NCBI GenBank assembly: GCA_003971905.1
Contig: RSEE01000069.1
Coordinates: forward strand, 62,001 to 126,000
Origin: Moniliella sp. 'wahieum'
Lineage: Eukaryota; Basidiomycota; Moniliellomycetes; Moniliellales; Moniliellaceae
Length of the DNA stretch: 64,000 nt
Direction: 5' to 3'
The position numbers and the translations under genes were made by a program. Position 1 is the stretch's first letter. Every line of letters starts with the position of its first letter. Of this stretch, positions 47,546 through 59,100 are shown piece by piece. The notes beneath the pieces are model-generated. The model searched no databases and was not told the DNA's origin. It was given only the letters and a program-made list of their open reading frames with translations.

Positions 47546-48416
47546 CAGCCAGCCATGTTGGTTGTCGCCTGCTGGTGCCACAGTGGTTTGCGCCCCCGGT
47601 GATTGAGGTATCCCACATGACCGGGTGACCGGCCTGCTGATGGCCAAGGCGCCACGGACGCCTATCACCGATCACACAATCCCTTGCATGATTAATCCGA
47701 TCAATCAGCAAGGCAGCAATGCAATACGGATTCAATATGCAGGTATCTGGCCCAAGGCTGATGCGCTCATGACTGTGATGCAAATTTAATGTCTTGGCCC
47801 CGGCACGGGTGACGCAGTGGCCAGGACTCTGACTAGTGGTGCATGGTGGCCTCTGGTCTGCGTGTGCCGGCCTTTTGCCAGCTCCAACAGGCCGCGTGGC
47901 GCTCCGTACTCAGTTGCTCAATTCCCAGTTCATCAGGGCCTCAATATTCAATGCGTCCCTGTACTTCCTTGTCCCGGTGATAATTAGAGCGTGTGGCGGC
48001 GTTGAACTTGGGTACGTTGAACTTGTACGGTACGTTGATCCATGATCGATGGCCAATGCACCATACGTACACGGCCGGCGAGAACGAACGTCGTCCAGAG
48101 GCGTGGGACCACTGGGAAGCTACCCGTGAGACTCCGATTGTGCATATGGCCCAACTACAGCCATCAACCAACCTCATCGGTCACCGATCATCTCTTCGCC
48201 AGCCGACGCCCACCCAGCGGCTAGTCAATATTCAATCTGCAAGCTACCACCTCCAAGCTTCAAGCTTCACCGGCACCCTTCAAGCTTCACGAGCTTCAAC
48301 AGCTCCAGCCTTGAAAAGCTACATTGTCATGTTGGTACCGATGATCGATGATGCATGATGGGCAGGCACGCCCTGGCACGCTTGTGACATGTGACATGCG
48401 AAGCTTGTGAGGCTTG

Positions 48417-48478
48417 AAGCTTGAAGCTTGAAGCTTGAAGCTTGAAGCTTGAAGCTTGAAGCTTGAAGCTTGAAGCTT
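48417..48478. repeat. AAGCTTG heptamer array, 8.9 copies
   Basis: Eight perfect copies plus a six-base partial. Further TCAAGCTTCA words lie at 48250-48290 and 48645. Confidence 0.95.
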
Positions 48479-49621
48479 TGAGTACTCCTCCGTACTGGGC
48501 GGGAGTGCCCATTTCTGAGCTCAGATCAATCCAGAGGCTCCACGCTCATTGAGATATGCGATTCTGAGCCCCCAACCCACATTCGCCACCAACTTACGAG
48601 TAAACGTCTATAGCCCAAAGGCGTCCATCCCCCTCTTACGAGCTTCAAGCTTCATCGATCATCAGCTTCACTGACCGCGCATTGAAGGTTGTAGTTCAAC
48701 GTGGCTAAGTCTGTGGAGCGCTCGGCCGTTCAACGCGTTCAGCACGCGCTCAACGTTGAGTTCAACTTGAACATTGTGCTCAAGCGTCATGCACATGTCG
48801 CTGTCTATAACATTACACCCTCCTTTGTACCCTTTCTCTCCAAACCCCCAGTGGCGACAAAAACACATCGATCATCCCCCTTGTATACATGTCGATCTCA
48901 CCGTGCGTTTGTACAGCGTAGTAGTGCCCCTGCCCTCCTTTCCCTTCTGCGGCACGCATCGGCATTTGCTTTTACTACCCACCGTTACCACCTATGGTTG
49001 CCCTTTCTATACTCTTCGGCCGTGGCCGGCAAACGCAGCCAGCAACATGGCACACCGTTTTTGCTCCGGTGACCGCATGATCGCGTGACCGAGGGTAACC
49101 GCGGTAATTGGAAAGCGGGGGGGTTAGGTAACCGGTAACCCCAGTGACTAGTGACCGGGAACCAATAATTGGTATAGCCAACCATACTTGCCTTCGACCA
49201 TTTGGCAATCATATGCAATTCAAAGCGATGCAAATAATCGTCGCCGGTCCCTACTCCCAAAGTGAGGACCAGCAAGGGGCCAGCCCTTCGAGGCGGTGCA
49301 ATGAGATGCGGCTTACCAACATACAATACACGTATTCCATATTCACCGGCCACCGCCTTCTCTCAGTCCCTGCCCCTCCTAAGTTTGGATGATAACGAAG
49401 ATGCGGGGCGGCGGGGACTAGTGGGCCTTGCGCATATGTCTTCGTAAGCAGACCGCCACGTGTCTGTGCTACATTTGCCATCGGCCGTTTGCAGGCGGGG
49501 CAGAAGAGGAGCGGTACTGCAGTACCACAAGGCGGCACCACCATGGAGGAGGATAAATATTCCGGTAAATCAGGACTGCCTGTCACCGGCCCGTGTGATC
49601 GGGTGATACATCCCGCTACCT

Positions 49622-49636
49622 TAGGCGTAACGCGTA
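49622..49636. repeat. GCGTAAC heptamer doublet
   Basis: Two tandem copies flanked by CCTTAG and CCTTAGG; the same unit forms a triplet at 51387. Confidence 0.6.
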
Positions 49637-49902
49637 ACCTTAGGCCCCACCAGCCCGGTCGGACAGCTCGCATCGCCCCCCTCAACGCTCCGGATCCCCT
49701 CGTTATCTCACACTCTCATACCCCCTTCTCTTCATCTCTTCTTTGGCCCCCCGGCCTTACTGGTTACTAGTTACTCCGCATCGAAGTTCAATATATTCAA
49801 CGGTTCAACGTTCAACTTGAACTGTCACCATGTCACCGGCCAATGGTCCCGTTCAACGTTCATAATGTTCAACGAACGTTCAGCCACACCTAGTTGAACG
49901 TT

Positions 49903-49920
49903 GACTAGTGACTAGTGACT
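49903..49920. repeat. GACTAGT heptamer array, 2.6 copies
   Basis: Short array with self-complementary ACTAGT core, immediately after a GTTGAACGTT word. Confidence 0.75.
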
Positions 49921-50153
49921 CTAAAGTTTTCATTCTAAACACCGTGCTCTGTACTTCTCAAGTGGCCTCGCGGAATACGGTACTTCTCCAGTATCAGCAC
50001 TGGCAACCAGAGGTTCCCTTCCTTCCAAATTCACTTCACCGGCTTCACCGGTAATGCTCACCACCTATCACCGTGACCCTTCAGCTTCACCACCAGTGTG
50101 AATACATGTGAAATCCTAGACATCTAATCATCTTACGCATCTAGTGATCTAGT

Positions 50154-50181
50154 CACTAGTCACTAGTCACTAGTCACTAGT
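50154..50181. repeat. CACTAGT heptamer array, 4 copies
   Basis: Four perfect copies with flanking partial units (50148-50153); related to, but in the opposite sense from, the 49903 array. Confidence 0.9.
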
Positions 50182-51386
50182 CATCGTCTAGTCAGTACTC
50201 AGTAGTCACTTTGCCCAGTTCTTAGCCATTTGGCCACCAGACTAAGCTTCATTTCACACACACAGGGGCTTGGCCCCACGCCAACAGCTTTGCCCACCAG
50301 CGAGCTAGTAGGCAATCGGACACCGGTAATCGGTAGCAGTAACTATAGTAACTAGTCCCTAGTCAGCGCAGTCAGCGCCTCCAACCCACTACCGTGGCCG
50401 TGGTGCCCCACCCGCCAACGAGGGCAGGGTACACAAGCCAACATACCAACGTCCAACTCCGGTAACCGATAACACCAATATAGTACCGCCACTGAAGGAA
50501 AGGCGCTCCCTGCCTCTTTTGCACCCTACATGTCTTGCCCAACCCACGTTTCTCCACGATTGGATTTTGAAGCTAGCTTGAAGTTTGAAGCTCGAATTGC
50601 TTTGAAATTTGATGTCCAGACGTTCCACGTTCAGGATTTGACCCAAAGGAAGGTTTCCTTCACGCTTCATCGACTTCATCGCCGAGGCTCCGGGCTCCTT
50701 GCTGCATGTAGCATGCCGCTCCATTCCCTGGTGCGCGTTGCGGTATGGAGAGACTTCGGCCCATGGGGAGGGGGGAGTGGGAGGCGGCACGCGAGATGAG
50801 ACGTGTCGAGTTTGGAGGGCAACGGGTGCCATATGGTGCATGATGCACAACCCAATGATTAATTCGATGATCGACGTGGTTCAGTCGCCGGTGAGACTGT
50901 CTTTGCATACATTGGTTCTTCGACGACGGTCGCGTTCAAACGCGCATCGTTCGCCGTTGGAAACTCTCGGCCTGCCGCCACGCGTCACCCTCGGCTTGAT
51001 GCCAAGAGAAATCCACCTCCAGCCCATCAATAACGTGAACAGTTGAGTTCAATGAAATCAACGTTCAAGTATTCAACCCTTCAAGCCTCAAGCTTCAAAC
51101 CTCCAAAAGCCAGCATTCCTCCATACATGTACAGTGCCGTCGCCATTGACAGGGGTGCCCGGTGCGTGGGCTTTGAGCACAGATCCAACTTGAAGTGTGT
51201 ATAGTGTAACTACGGTAATTGGTACGAACTATAGTAGAAACATGCCCGTAAAAGAGCGAGTAATTGCGATCATCGATATCAGGCACATGATGATGTGATC
51301 TGTGAAGAAATGCTGAAAGGAACAAAGTAGCGGAAACGAAAGAAGTTTTCAAAACAAGGTTGTTTTTCGCTTATAACAGGCCTAAT

Positions 51387-51407
51387 GCGTAACGGGTAAC
51401 GCGTAAC
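51387..51407. repeat. GCGTAAC/GGGTAAC heptamer array, 3 copies
   Basis: GCGTAAC, GGGTAAC, GCGTAAC in tandem. Confidence 0.75.
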
Positions 51408-53769
51408 GTGAGAGTGAGATCTGAGACTACGCTGTCGGAAATTGGAAGCTTCGTATAAAACCCTCCACACCCACTGAACAAGGCACTGTGGCTAAAAGTT
51501 ATTAGCTACCGGTTACCACTAGGCACGGAAGTCACTCCTTGCCCGGTGTACGTATTGAGAATTGGGCTTCAGTAACACGTAACGGCCCTTGTAGGCCTTC
51601 GGTCTTTTAGTCCTCACAGATATCAGATCTTAGACAACAGGTCTACCTTCTTCGAACCTAACATGCAACAGCATAATACAGGCACAAAATAGTACCACCC
51701 GCCTATTTGACCACTATCATTGAATGATCGAAATGATCGTGGTAATCGATATCCCGATAATTGACAATGCAACGGTTACCTGTGAGTTTTTATAACCACA
51801 CCTTGCTCCCCACTTCTCTAACAAAAATGTATGATCTTCGGCTCTATAACCTATCTACTACATGGTATGGCGTTTGAGGACATGCAACCGTAACATGCAC
51901 GAAATGAGCGCTGAGGGGCTGAGCGTAAGCCATACACTTGTGGTGGAAGAAGGGTGTCGCAGCAACCGACCAAAGAGTGGCTCTCTTTTTCTGAAGAATA
52001 ACTAGTCTCAACTCGATCTCAACCCCATATATCCGAGGAATCCGTTGACTTGTATCTCCTCCTTCAAGACTTAACGTTTAATGTTTGTATCTGTCGATCA
52101 CATCACAACTGCGTGAGATTCAACACGTTCAACGTTCGTTCACGTGTTCACCTGTCCATATCCGAGACGTTCAACGTCCGTCACTTCCTCCCTCTTGAAC
52201 CCCCCTGGTGGCTTCTCATGTGCTTACTCTGCTGTTATATATTGCCCGCCGGCCTCATGGCCTGACCCACCGAATCTGAGATCTGAAACGCATTTCGTCT
52301 TTTTACCTGTATTCCCGGCGATACTGATGACTGAGATGCACTGATGAGATCCATGTGTGTGAACGTGGTGAACCGAGAGAAGTGAGATGCTGTGAACCCC
52401 CATCTGCATGCGCCCAGATAAAACCCACACCCGCCCTGCATCCGCATAGATCACCCGGAAAACGTATGCTGCTGCGGGGGCACAGAAATGATGGTTTCCG
52501 AAACAAAATCTATTGGTTCCCGGTCCGAAACACTCTGCGGATCAGAGATTTGACCTCTAAGATCTGACCCCCGTCATACCGGGCGAATTGCCCAAACTCG
52601 TATCTGAGGGGGATGTGCGTGCATCTGCTTATACCCCCTATTCTGGGTTCGTCTCTCCGTCTCCACACCGCCCCACACTGCATACACAGTTTACATCCTG
52701 ACGGCCTGAGGCCTGACGGCTCGACGTCTCCTTTTTCTAATTGATCTAATTTTGCAGGCCATTATATCCCATCGAAGATTTCATCGTGACGCTGAAGCGC
52801 TGAAACGCTGAAAGTATGCTTTTGAAAAGAACAATATACTCTCTCAAAGGCTTTATTCACACAACAGTAGCAATGAGGATAGGTCATTGGTAGAACGATA
52901 GCCCAATTGACGGTGGTTTGGGGTATTCAGTGCGAGTACTCCATCAGCTCGGTGTGCGGATCTCCTAGGGTATAAAGACTGTAAATAGGAGAATTGGAAT
53001 TGGATCGCTGGAAGCTATCAGACGTGAGAACGGTAGAGAAGACTAAAGACGTTATAATGTCGTATGGATGTCGATAAACTGCCGGATCGTAACCGTGTTA
53101 ATAGGCCCATAAAAGAGTCTGACAATGATTTGTATGTGGGACATAAACGGCCCAGTGAGCAGAAGGTGAGGTAGCGCAATTTGCACCTCCCGGACTCATT
53201 CGCACTTATAAACCTGAAGAAGCTCTTAAAGGTCAGGATCCAGAGATGCCATTGAGACCAGCACATTCTGTCGTCGTCGCATCGTTCTTCCTCATTTTGG
53301 CAGTACGATAAAAGAAGTGGAGGTTGGCTTCTCTGGTGCTTTACACCTGAATCTGCCTATCTCAATAAGCCTCAAATGTTCGAGAGGGGGAATCATGAAT
53401 CTCAACAGGTGGCGTGTCATTTTGTTTATGGACGCTTTTACGGTCATGAAAGGGCAAGGGACACATCATCACAGTGTTAATTACAATGGTACCTTGAACA
53501 AAAACAGATTAACCCCACTAGAAGCTCAATCACTGGGCTGATGACGATCTACACACAGTATCGAAAGTGCGACTAATGTGTGCTGATAATGTGTCGGACA
53601 GAAAAGATGCGGTGGGGTGAGAGAAAACGGAACGAGAGCATGATGCCCAGATCCCCAAGTCGAGCACGGCAGAGGTTTACGAGGTGAAACCGCAAAAAGA
53701 CTTTACTGGAGGCCAAATGGATGTTCACCCGCAATGACTTCCCCCTTTTACCTTATTGTCCATTTAAGG

Positions 53770-54110
53770 AACTAGGGGAATCGCCAGGAGATCAGGACGC
53801 TCTGGTGCTCGCCATACGTTCCCATACCCGTGGAATCGCATGTGTGGATACGGATGAACGCGGTAGACATCCGCGCGGTGAACCATTTCCATTGAGACTC
53901 AGTAGCCAAATCCTTCCAATGCGCAACTATCTTGCCCGCTGTCTTGGTGCCGAAGTATCCCCGCGTCGTCAAAACCAGGGGGGAAAACGGCTCTTGAGTG
54001 CGTCCCTAGTACTTGGCGTTCTTGTCGCATTCTGCTTGTTCCAGCAACCGAAGAAGCTCCTTCTCTCCCGGCGTTCCAAAGGCGACGCAGTGCTTTTGTC
54101 ACGGGCGGGC
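53770..54110 (-). mobile_element. Possible retroelement fragment, family undetermined
   Basis: The - strand reads a stretch of about 100 residues resembling the conserved segment that follows the reverse-transcriptase domain in some retroelements (blocks such as LLRLLEQAECDKNAKY, FSPLVLTTRG and WFTARMSTAFIR). No reverse-transcriptase, integrase or capsid region was found beside it and no terminal repeats were seen, so it would be an old, broken remnant. A short host gene of unknown function remains possible. Confidence 0.3.
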
Positions 54111-55346
54111 GCCGCCAGGGGGCCCGCCCTGGGGGGTTTTGGGGTACAATCCCTTAGGCGACGGTAGGTCGACTCACGGTAGTTTCGGGCTTAGGCTGGT
54201 TGGTGCGTCCGAGCGGAGCTAGGGACGAGGAGAGGCCTTTGGTGGGGCGGCTGCACGTGTGGCAAGGCTGCGTCTGCACCGGCTTGGGCCGTAGTAACGT
54301 GTCTGAAGCCTCCGGGACTTAGGGACGGGAGGAGGCAGCGGCGGACAAACACTGCCTTAACTGAGACGGGGAATCGCCGCGACCGAAGGAGGGCTCGCGC
54401 GATTGGACTGACGAAGGGCTGGAGGACGAGGTCGGAGGAGAAGTCGGACGCTAACAAGAGAAGCTGCCTGTACTGGATAAATTGGCTGGGAACGGGCAGG
54501 GGTCGGACAGGATAGGCGGGAAAGGGACGAAAGGATGACGAGAAAGGACGAGAAGGACGAGAAGGACGAGAATGACGAGAATGGAAGGTGGGGGAAAAGA
54601 TCCCCATCAACCAGGGGTACAGGCAGGGTCAAAAGGGAAACGGGTACAAGAGGGGGTGTAGAAAGGAACATGTCAAAAGCGGGGTTGGTCGCCGCAGGCG
54701 CGACCGAGAAAGGAAAAGGAAACGGGGACGAGGCGGCAGACGCCGCCACGGCATTGGAAGCTCGGTGGCCTTATTTAGGCCGGCCGACGTGGACTTGGGC
54801 GGGAGGCGACTGTTGTCGCGCTGAGCATGGCCCTTCGGCCACGATACTTAATTTAGCCAACCATCATCACACTTGGTTGGCCTGCGGAGCACGCTCTACT
54901 GGGCATGTCCGGAGCAGGCGGGCCTTAGCTTGGGTCGGACCATCTCGTGTCCGCCGCAGCCCGTGACAGCTTTCGTGCACCACCCTCCGGTACGCGCTCT
55001 GTGCCTCCTGCGTTCCCGTGTCGCGCAGCGTATGGTCCACCTCCATTCCAGATCCTCCGATTGCTCCTGGCCTCATCACGCGGTAGTCAGTGCGCTGTGC
55101 CCTCCGTCCGCGCCTCGTCCCATCCTCTCCTCCACCGTAGGTCTTTCTATAAATCCACAGCGAAGAGCCGGAAACGGGACTGATGATGTCACCGAAGTTT
55201 CATGAATGGCGGAGTAAATGATATCATCGATCGACGGAACGTGTGGAACGGGGCGGAATTAAAAAGCCCGAGAGGGAAGCTTCAGATTTTCAGCAGTGGC
55301 TCGCTCTCCGCTCGGGCTTAGCTCCGCTTTGCCACCACCACCAACC
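54111..55346. other. Spacer upstream of TOM22
   Basis: No gene identified. A - strand ORF at 54357-54749 is Ser/Pro/Leu low complexity (an FSSFSSFSSF run from a GACGAGAAG-type repeat at 54536-54585), with no domain. The last 150 bases before 55347 are the presumed TOM22 promoter and leader. Confidence 0.45.
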
Positions 55347-55922
55347 ATGGTTCAACTTGAAGAGACGACCGACGAGCACTACCGGCGCGCGCCTACCGAT
55401 GCCGAGGAATGGGAGGACGAGGATGACGCCGGTAGCGATGTGGTATGTTGTGCCCAACCTCACCTACATTCATTCCGTGTGGCTGCGTGCTGATCTCTTT
55501 GCGTTGCAGAGCTCTATTGCCTCGTCGGAGGATGACGAGCCGCTGGACGAGACGCTGGCTGAGCGTCTGGCAGCACTCAAAGATATTGTTCCCCCAGGCG
55601 CCCGTGCTGCTGTATCAGGCGCAGTGTCGACGGTGACCGGCATCACTTGGGGACTGGGCGCGTTTGCCGGCCGGGCTGCCTGGGTCCTTACCACCTCGCT
55701 CTGTTGGTGGGTCTTCCGTTTGCCCTTGCTGTGGAAGACGAGGCACGGTTCGCGATGCAAGAGCGGGAGATGGGTGCTCAAACGTCCGGCGCTTCTGCCA
55801 TGCTCGGCAGTGCGCCCGGTGCCCCCCCGACTCCTGCGGGCCAGCAACCGCAGGAGGCCTGCGCCCGCCTGGGTTTAAACACTACTTGGCCCCCGCTTCC
55901 CCTCGGGCCTTCAGGATGGTGA
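55347..55922 (+). CDS. TOM22: Mitochondrial import receptor subunit Tom22
   Basis: Central receptor of the outer-membrane TOM complex. Exon 1 (55347-55442) is MVQLEETTDEHYRRAPTDAE followed by an acidic cytosolic stretch (EEWEDEDDAGSDV). The intron 55443-55509 (67 nt, GTATGT...TTGCAG) joins to SSIASSEDDEPLDETLAERL. Then AALKDIVPPGARAAVSGAVS, WGLGAFAGRAAWVLTTS and a membrane helix ending PFALAVEDEARFAMQEREMG. The pattern DETLxERLxALKDIVPP and a TM followed by a short intermembrane tail is diagnostic of Tom22. A frame change falls inside the TM (after about 55700). The C-terminal end at 55922 is a best guess. Confidence 0.9.
55443..55509 (+). other. Intron of TOM22
   Basis: 67 nt, the shortest clear intron in the window; joins SDV to SSIASSE in frame. 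Confidence 0.85.
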
Positions 55923-56190
55923 ATTGGATGATGCTCTTTGGCCCTGAGTTGGTGGGGAGTACACATTTCCCCTTCTCTAGGCTTCAAAAGCCTCTGCTGC
56001 GTCGGTTTCATTTGCTAGCACGTACCCCCCATCATTCCCTTGTCCCTACGACCATCCACTGTATCCACTTCCCCACTTTCTATCATTTCTAGGCCTCCCT
56101 CCATAGCAATTTGAGAAGGATGCGCTGCATTAGAAAGGACCAATAGTAAAATGAACGGGGCCCCGAACCGGGCGACCTGGCTAGAGATCT

Positions 56191-59100
56191 TCAACTCTGC
56201 CGCAGAGAAAGCCAGGCATCACGGGCCTCGACGGCGGCCATGCGGACCGTGCGAAGAGGATCGTCGATGCCCCGTCCAGTGATAGAGAGTGTGCGTTGGA
56301 CCTCTGCGCGCCGCGGCCAGACCGAAATGGTTGGCAAGGTGAGGGCCAGTGCCCGCAGCGCCCACAATGCGGCTAGCCGGTCCTGCTCCTCAACGGCAGT
56401 GAGGGAGCGCAACAGCGAGGACAACAGGGACCCCACATGTTCTTCAGCCAAAGCGATAGCATCGACCTCCTCGCTCGCACCCGCGGCCAAATCTGCGCCG
56501 GTGGAGCGAATGGCACGTGTTCGCGCCAAAATCTCCCGTTCCCGTGCTTCTTCGCGAGAAAGTTGGCGGCGACCAAGGCACCCGCGATTGCCTTGGCGGC
56601 ACTGGCTGCCGTACCGGGCTGCTGTGCCTGCAGGGCGCGGACCAACAGAGGCCACCTGAGCCAGCGAGCTGGAACGAGCACTGGGAGGTACCCGCGGAAG
56701 GACAGCAGCTAGCGCAGCGAGGTAAAATGCCTGGCGTTCCTCCGATGAGCCGTCATCCGCACCGTCGGAAGGAAGACGGTACCCTTCCGCAATAGCTGGA
56801 AGTAATGCAGCAGCAGTACGCTGCCGTGCCAACTTCCTCACCGTGTGTCCATTCTCCGTCGCAAACAGCCCAGGAGACCCTTCAGCGACCCTGGCCAAGC
56901 CAGCGACGATCGAGGAAGCAACGGGCGCAGACACCCTGGTGCCAAAGTGCAGCAAGGCTGTGAGCATTTTCCACGCATCGGGAGACAAGCGAGCCGCCAA
57001 GGCTTGGACCACAAGGAGGTAGGCATGTAGCCCTGCTTGGACCATTTCGGGGGAAGGTGTGCCTCCAGTAAGGACGGGAGGGATGTCCAGTTCTTTAAGG
57101 GCACCTGCCAGCTCATCTTGGGGCAGAGAGCCAATCCCCAAGGTCGAGTGAAAGACATACTGCAGTACCGTCTGTAGCGCAGGCGGCGGAGTGGTGAAGG
57201 GGGCCTTGTTGAGTGCATCTGCCAGCCCAGGCTCACTGCGCGCTGGCCAGCGTTCCAACCGGCTGTAGCAGCACAAGTGCCAATAATGCTGCCCAACGAG
57301 CCGCCACTTTCTCGCCCTCGAAGTAAGAAGGGAGGCCAGCAAGGATACTGACAAGGAGAAGCGACTGCCCAGCCGAGACTTCAGAAACAGTGGACTTTGC
57401 TGTCCCTCCAGGCACGAGAGGTATGTACTGCGAGCCGCTCCAAGGCCTGGCAGGTACTTGCTTGCTTCTGTCCGATCGCCTGTCGTAATTGCACTGCGAA
57501 GAGCGGGAGCGAGCTGAGCTTGATGGGACACGGACCGGGCTAGGACGGTGGCCAGAGCTGCCCCGTCGGCGACCAAGGCATCCCATCGTGCAGGAAGAGG
57601 GAAGTCAATCATAGTGAAGACATCCAACAGAGTGACCAGCAGCTGTGTTGCTCCTGCCGCTTTTTCCTCCGTCGCAGGCGACTGCAGGCTGGCTAGGGTG
57701 TGGAGTGCGGCAATGAGCGCCCGAACATAGCCTACAGCACCGATCCCACCATTGCGGGTTTGACAGACTCGGGCAAACGAGCGGCCAAATTTCTTGCGCT
57801 TGCTTGGTCAACACAGGCACCTGGGCTTGAGAGACGAGCTGGGTCAGGGAGCCCAGAGCATGACGCAAGGCCGCACGGTACACAACCACCTGCTCTCCTC
57901 CCGAAACCCTGTTCCGGAGATGGGAGGCTAGCATCCAAACGGGGCAAGACCAAAGAGGCCACCACGGCTGCACCCAAATCGGAGGCTTTGCCACTGCAGA
58001 GAGTGAAGCACATAGTTGACTTCTGGCTTCACTGTCCGTCGTGGGCTTCGGCTTACCACCCTCCATGGGTACCAGAGTGTCACACATAGCTTGGACCAAA
58101 AGTTGAACCTCATCTTGGGTAAGGAGACCAGGCACACGAATAGCAGCGACTGCAGCCGCCAAGCCTGCAGTACGGCTCGACGAATCGGTTTCGCTCACTC
58201 CTCCTGTTGAGGCGGGGGCCACACCAGCATGCAAAGCGGCGAGAAGGTTTGGACGGAAGCGCTCCAAGGGGCGATCGTCAAGTTCGTATGAACGAGTGCG
58301 GCCCTGAGAAAAGTCCGGCAGGTGGGACAGCTCGTCCACTTCATCATCTTCTCCCGATGAATTGATCTTGCCACGTCCGGCCGCCGAGGCAAAAGCAGAG
58401 GAACGACCATTGTAACAGTCGCTCATGCCAGCCAGAAGGGTAGCCAGTCCCCTCAATGCGCTGGCGCGAGAGTCCGGAGTGGCATCAGCGTCCCCGGCAA
58501 AAGGTTTGAGAAGCGCTTCGGTGCCGGCATATAGAGCGAGGTGTGAGGTGCGAGCCGTGGCACGAACCAAGCAGGCCAACACCGAAGGAGCGTATTGCGC
58601 CTCCTCCAAGCTGGAGAAGGGCGAGGAAGAAGACTCTAACAGTTCAAGCATATCCGACGTGATCAACGGCGCAAGCCCCTCTGGCGGTGGAAGGTTGCGA
58701 TCCTCATTGGGAGGATCGGGATAGAGGGTGCGCAAGAGAGAGATGAGCGTATCCTGAGCCGCAATCGGGGTATTGGACCAGATGGGCGAGTCAGCCTCTC
58801 CCGCTGACGGGTGGATAAGCTCAGGACGCAAGGCTTTCCACAAGCTCGGGGCAAATTTTCCTGATTCGACGGGGCCATACACAGGCAATGCGGCAGTGAG
58901 CGTGCGGAGAGTATCCCGGCGCGAGCGACCTGCCGTGGCAGCAAGCTTTTCCTGTATCACAGGCAAGGCGAGTGGGGCCAAACCAGGGTGGGATGATAGA
59001 ACCTGGCGTAATTTGAGTCGCAGGGTTGATGCTGATGGCCCGGTACCACCGGGAGGGGCGCGGAAGGTAATGGGAAAGTAGCAGAAGCTCACATCGAACA

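Larger units (their letters stand above)
46144..53769. other. Gene-free repeat-rich block
   Basis: About 7.6 kb with no supported gene. 46144-50400 is dense in short palindromic words and period-7 arrays. 50400-51000 has scattered TTGAAG/TCAAGC words. 51000-53700 is visibly richer in A and T than the gene regions, with few repeats. Short ORFs here are repeat translations or lack domains. Confidence 0.6.

Noticed and set aside
47416-47628. Small + strand ORF with Ala-Asn repeats
   Set aside because: Entirely produced by the hexamer array; no coding context on either side.
46787-48478. CRISPR-like arrays
   Set aside because: Units are 7 bp and contiguous with no spacers; the organism is eukaryotic.
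48701-49072. + strand ORF of 123 residues
   Set aside because: Its first half is translation of AACGTT-type words and the rest has no domain or homology I recognise.
53317-53541. + strand ORF of 74 residues in the AT-rich core
   Set aside because: No domain or start context; not distinguishable from chance.
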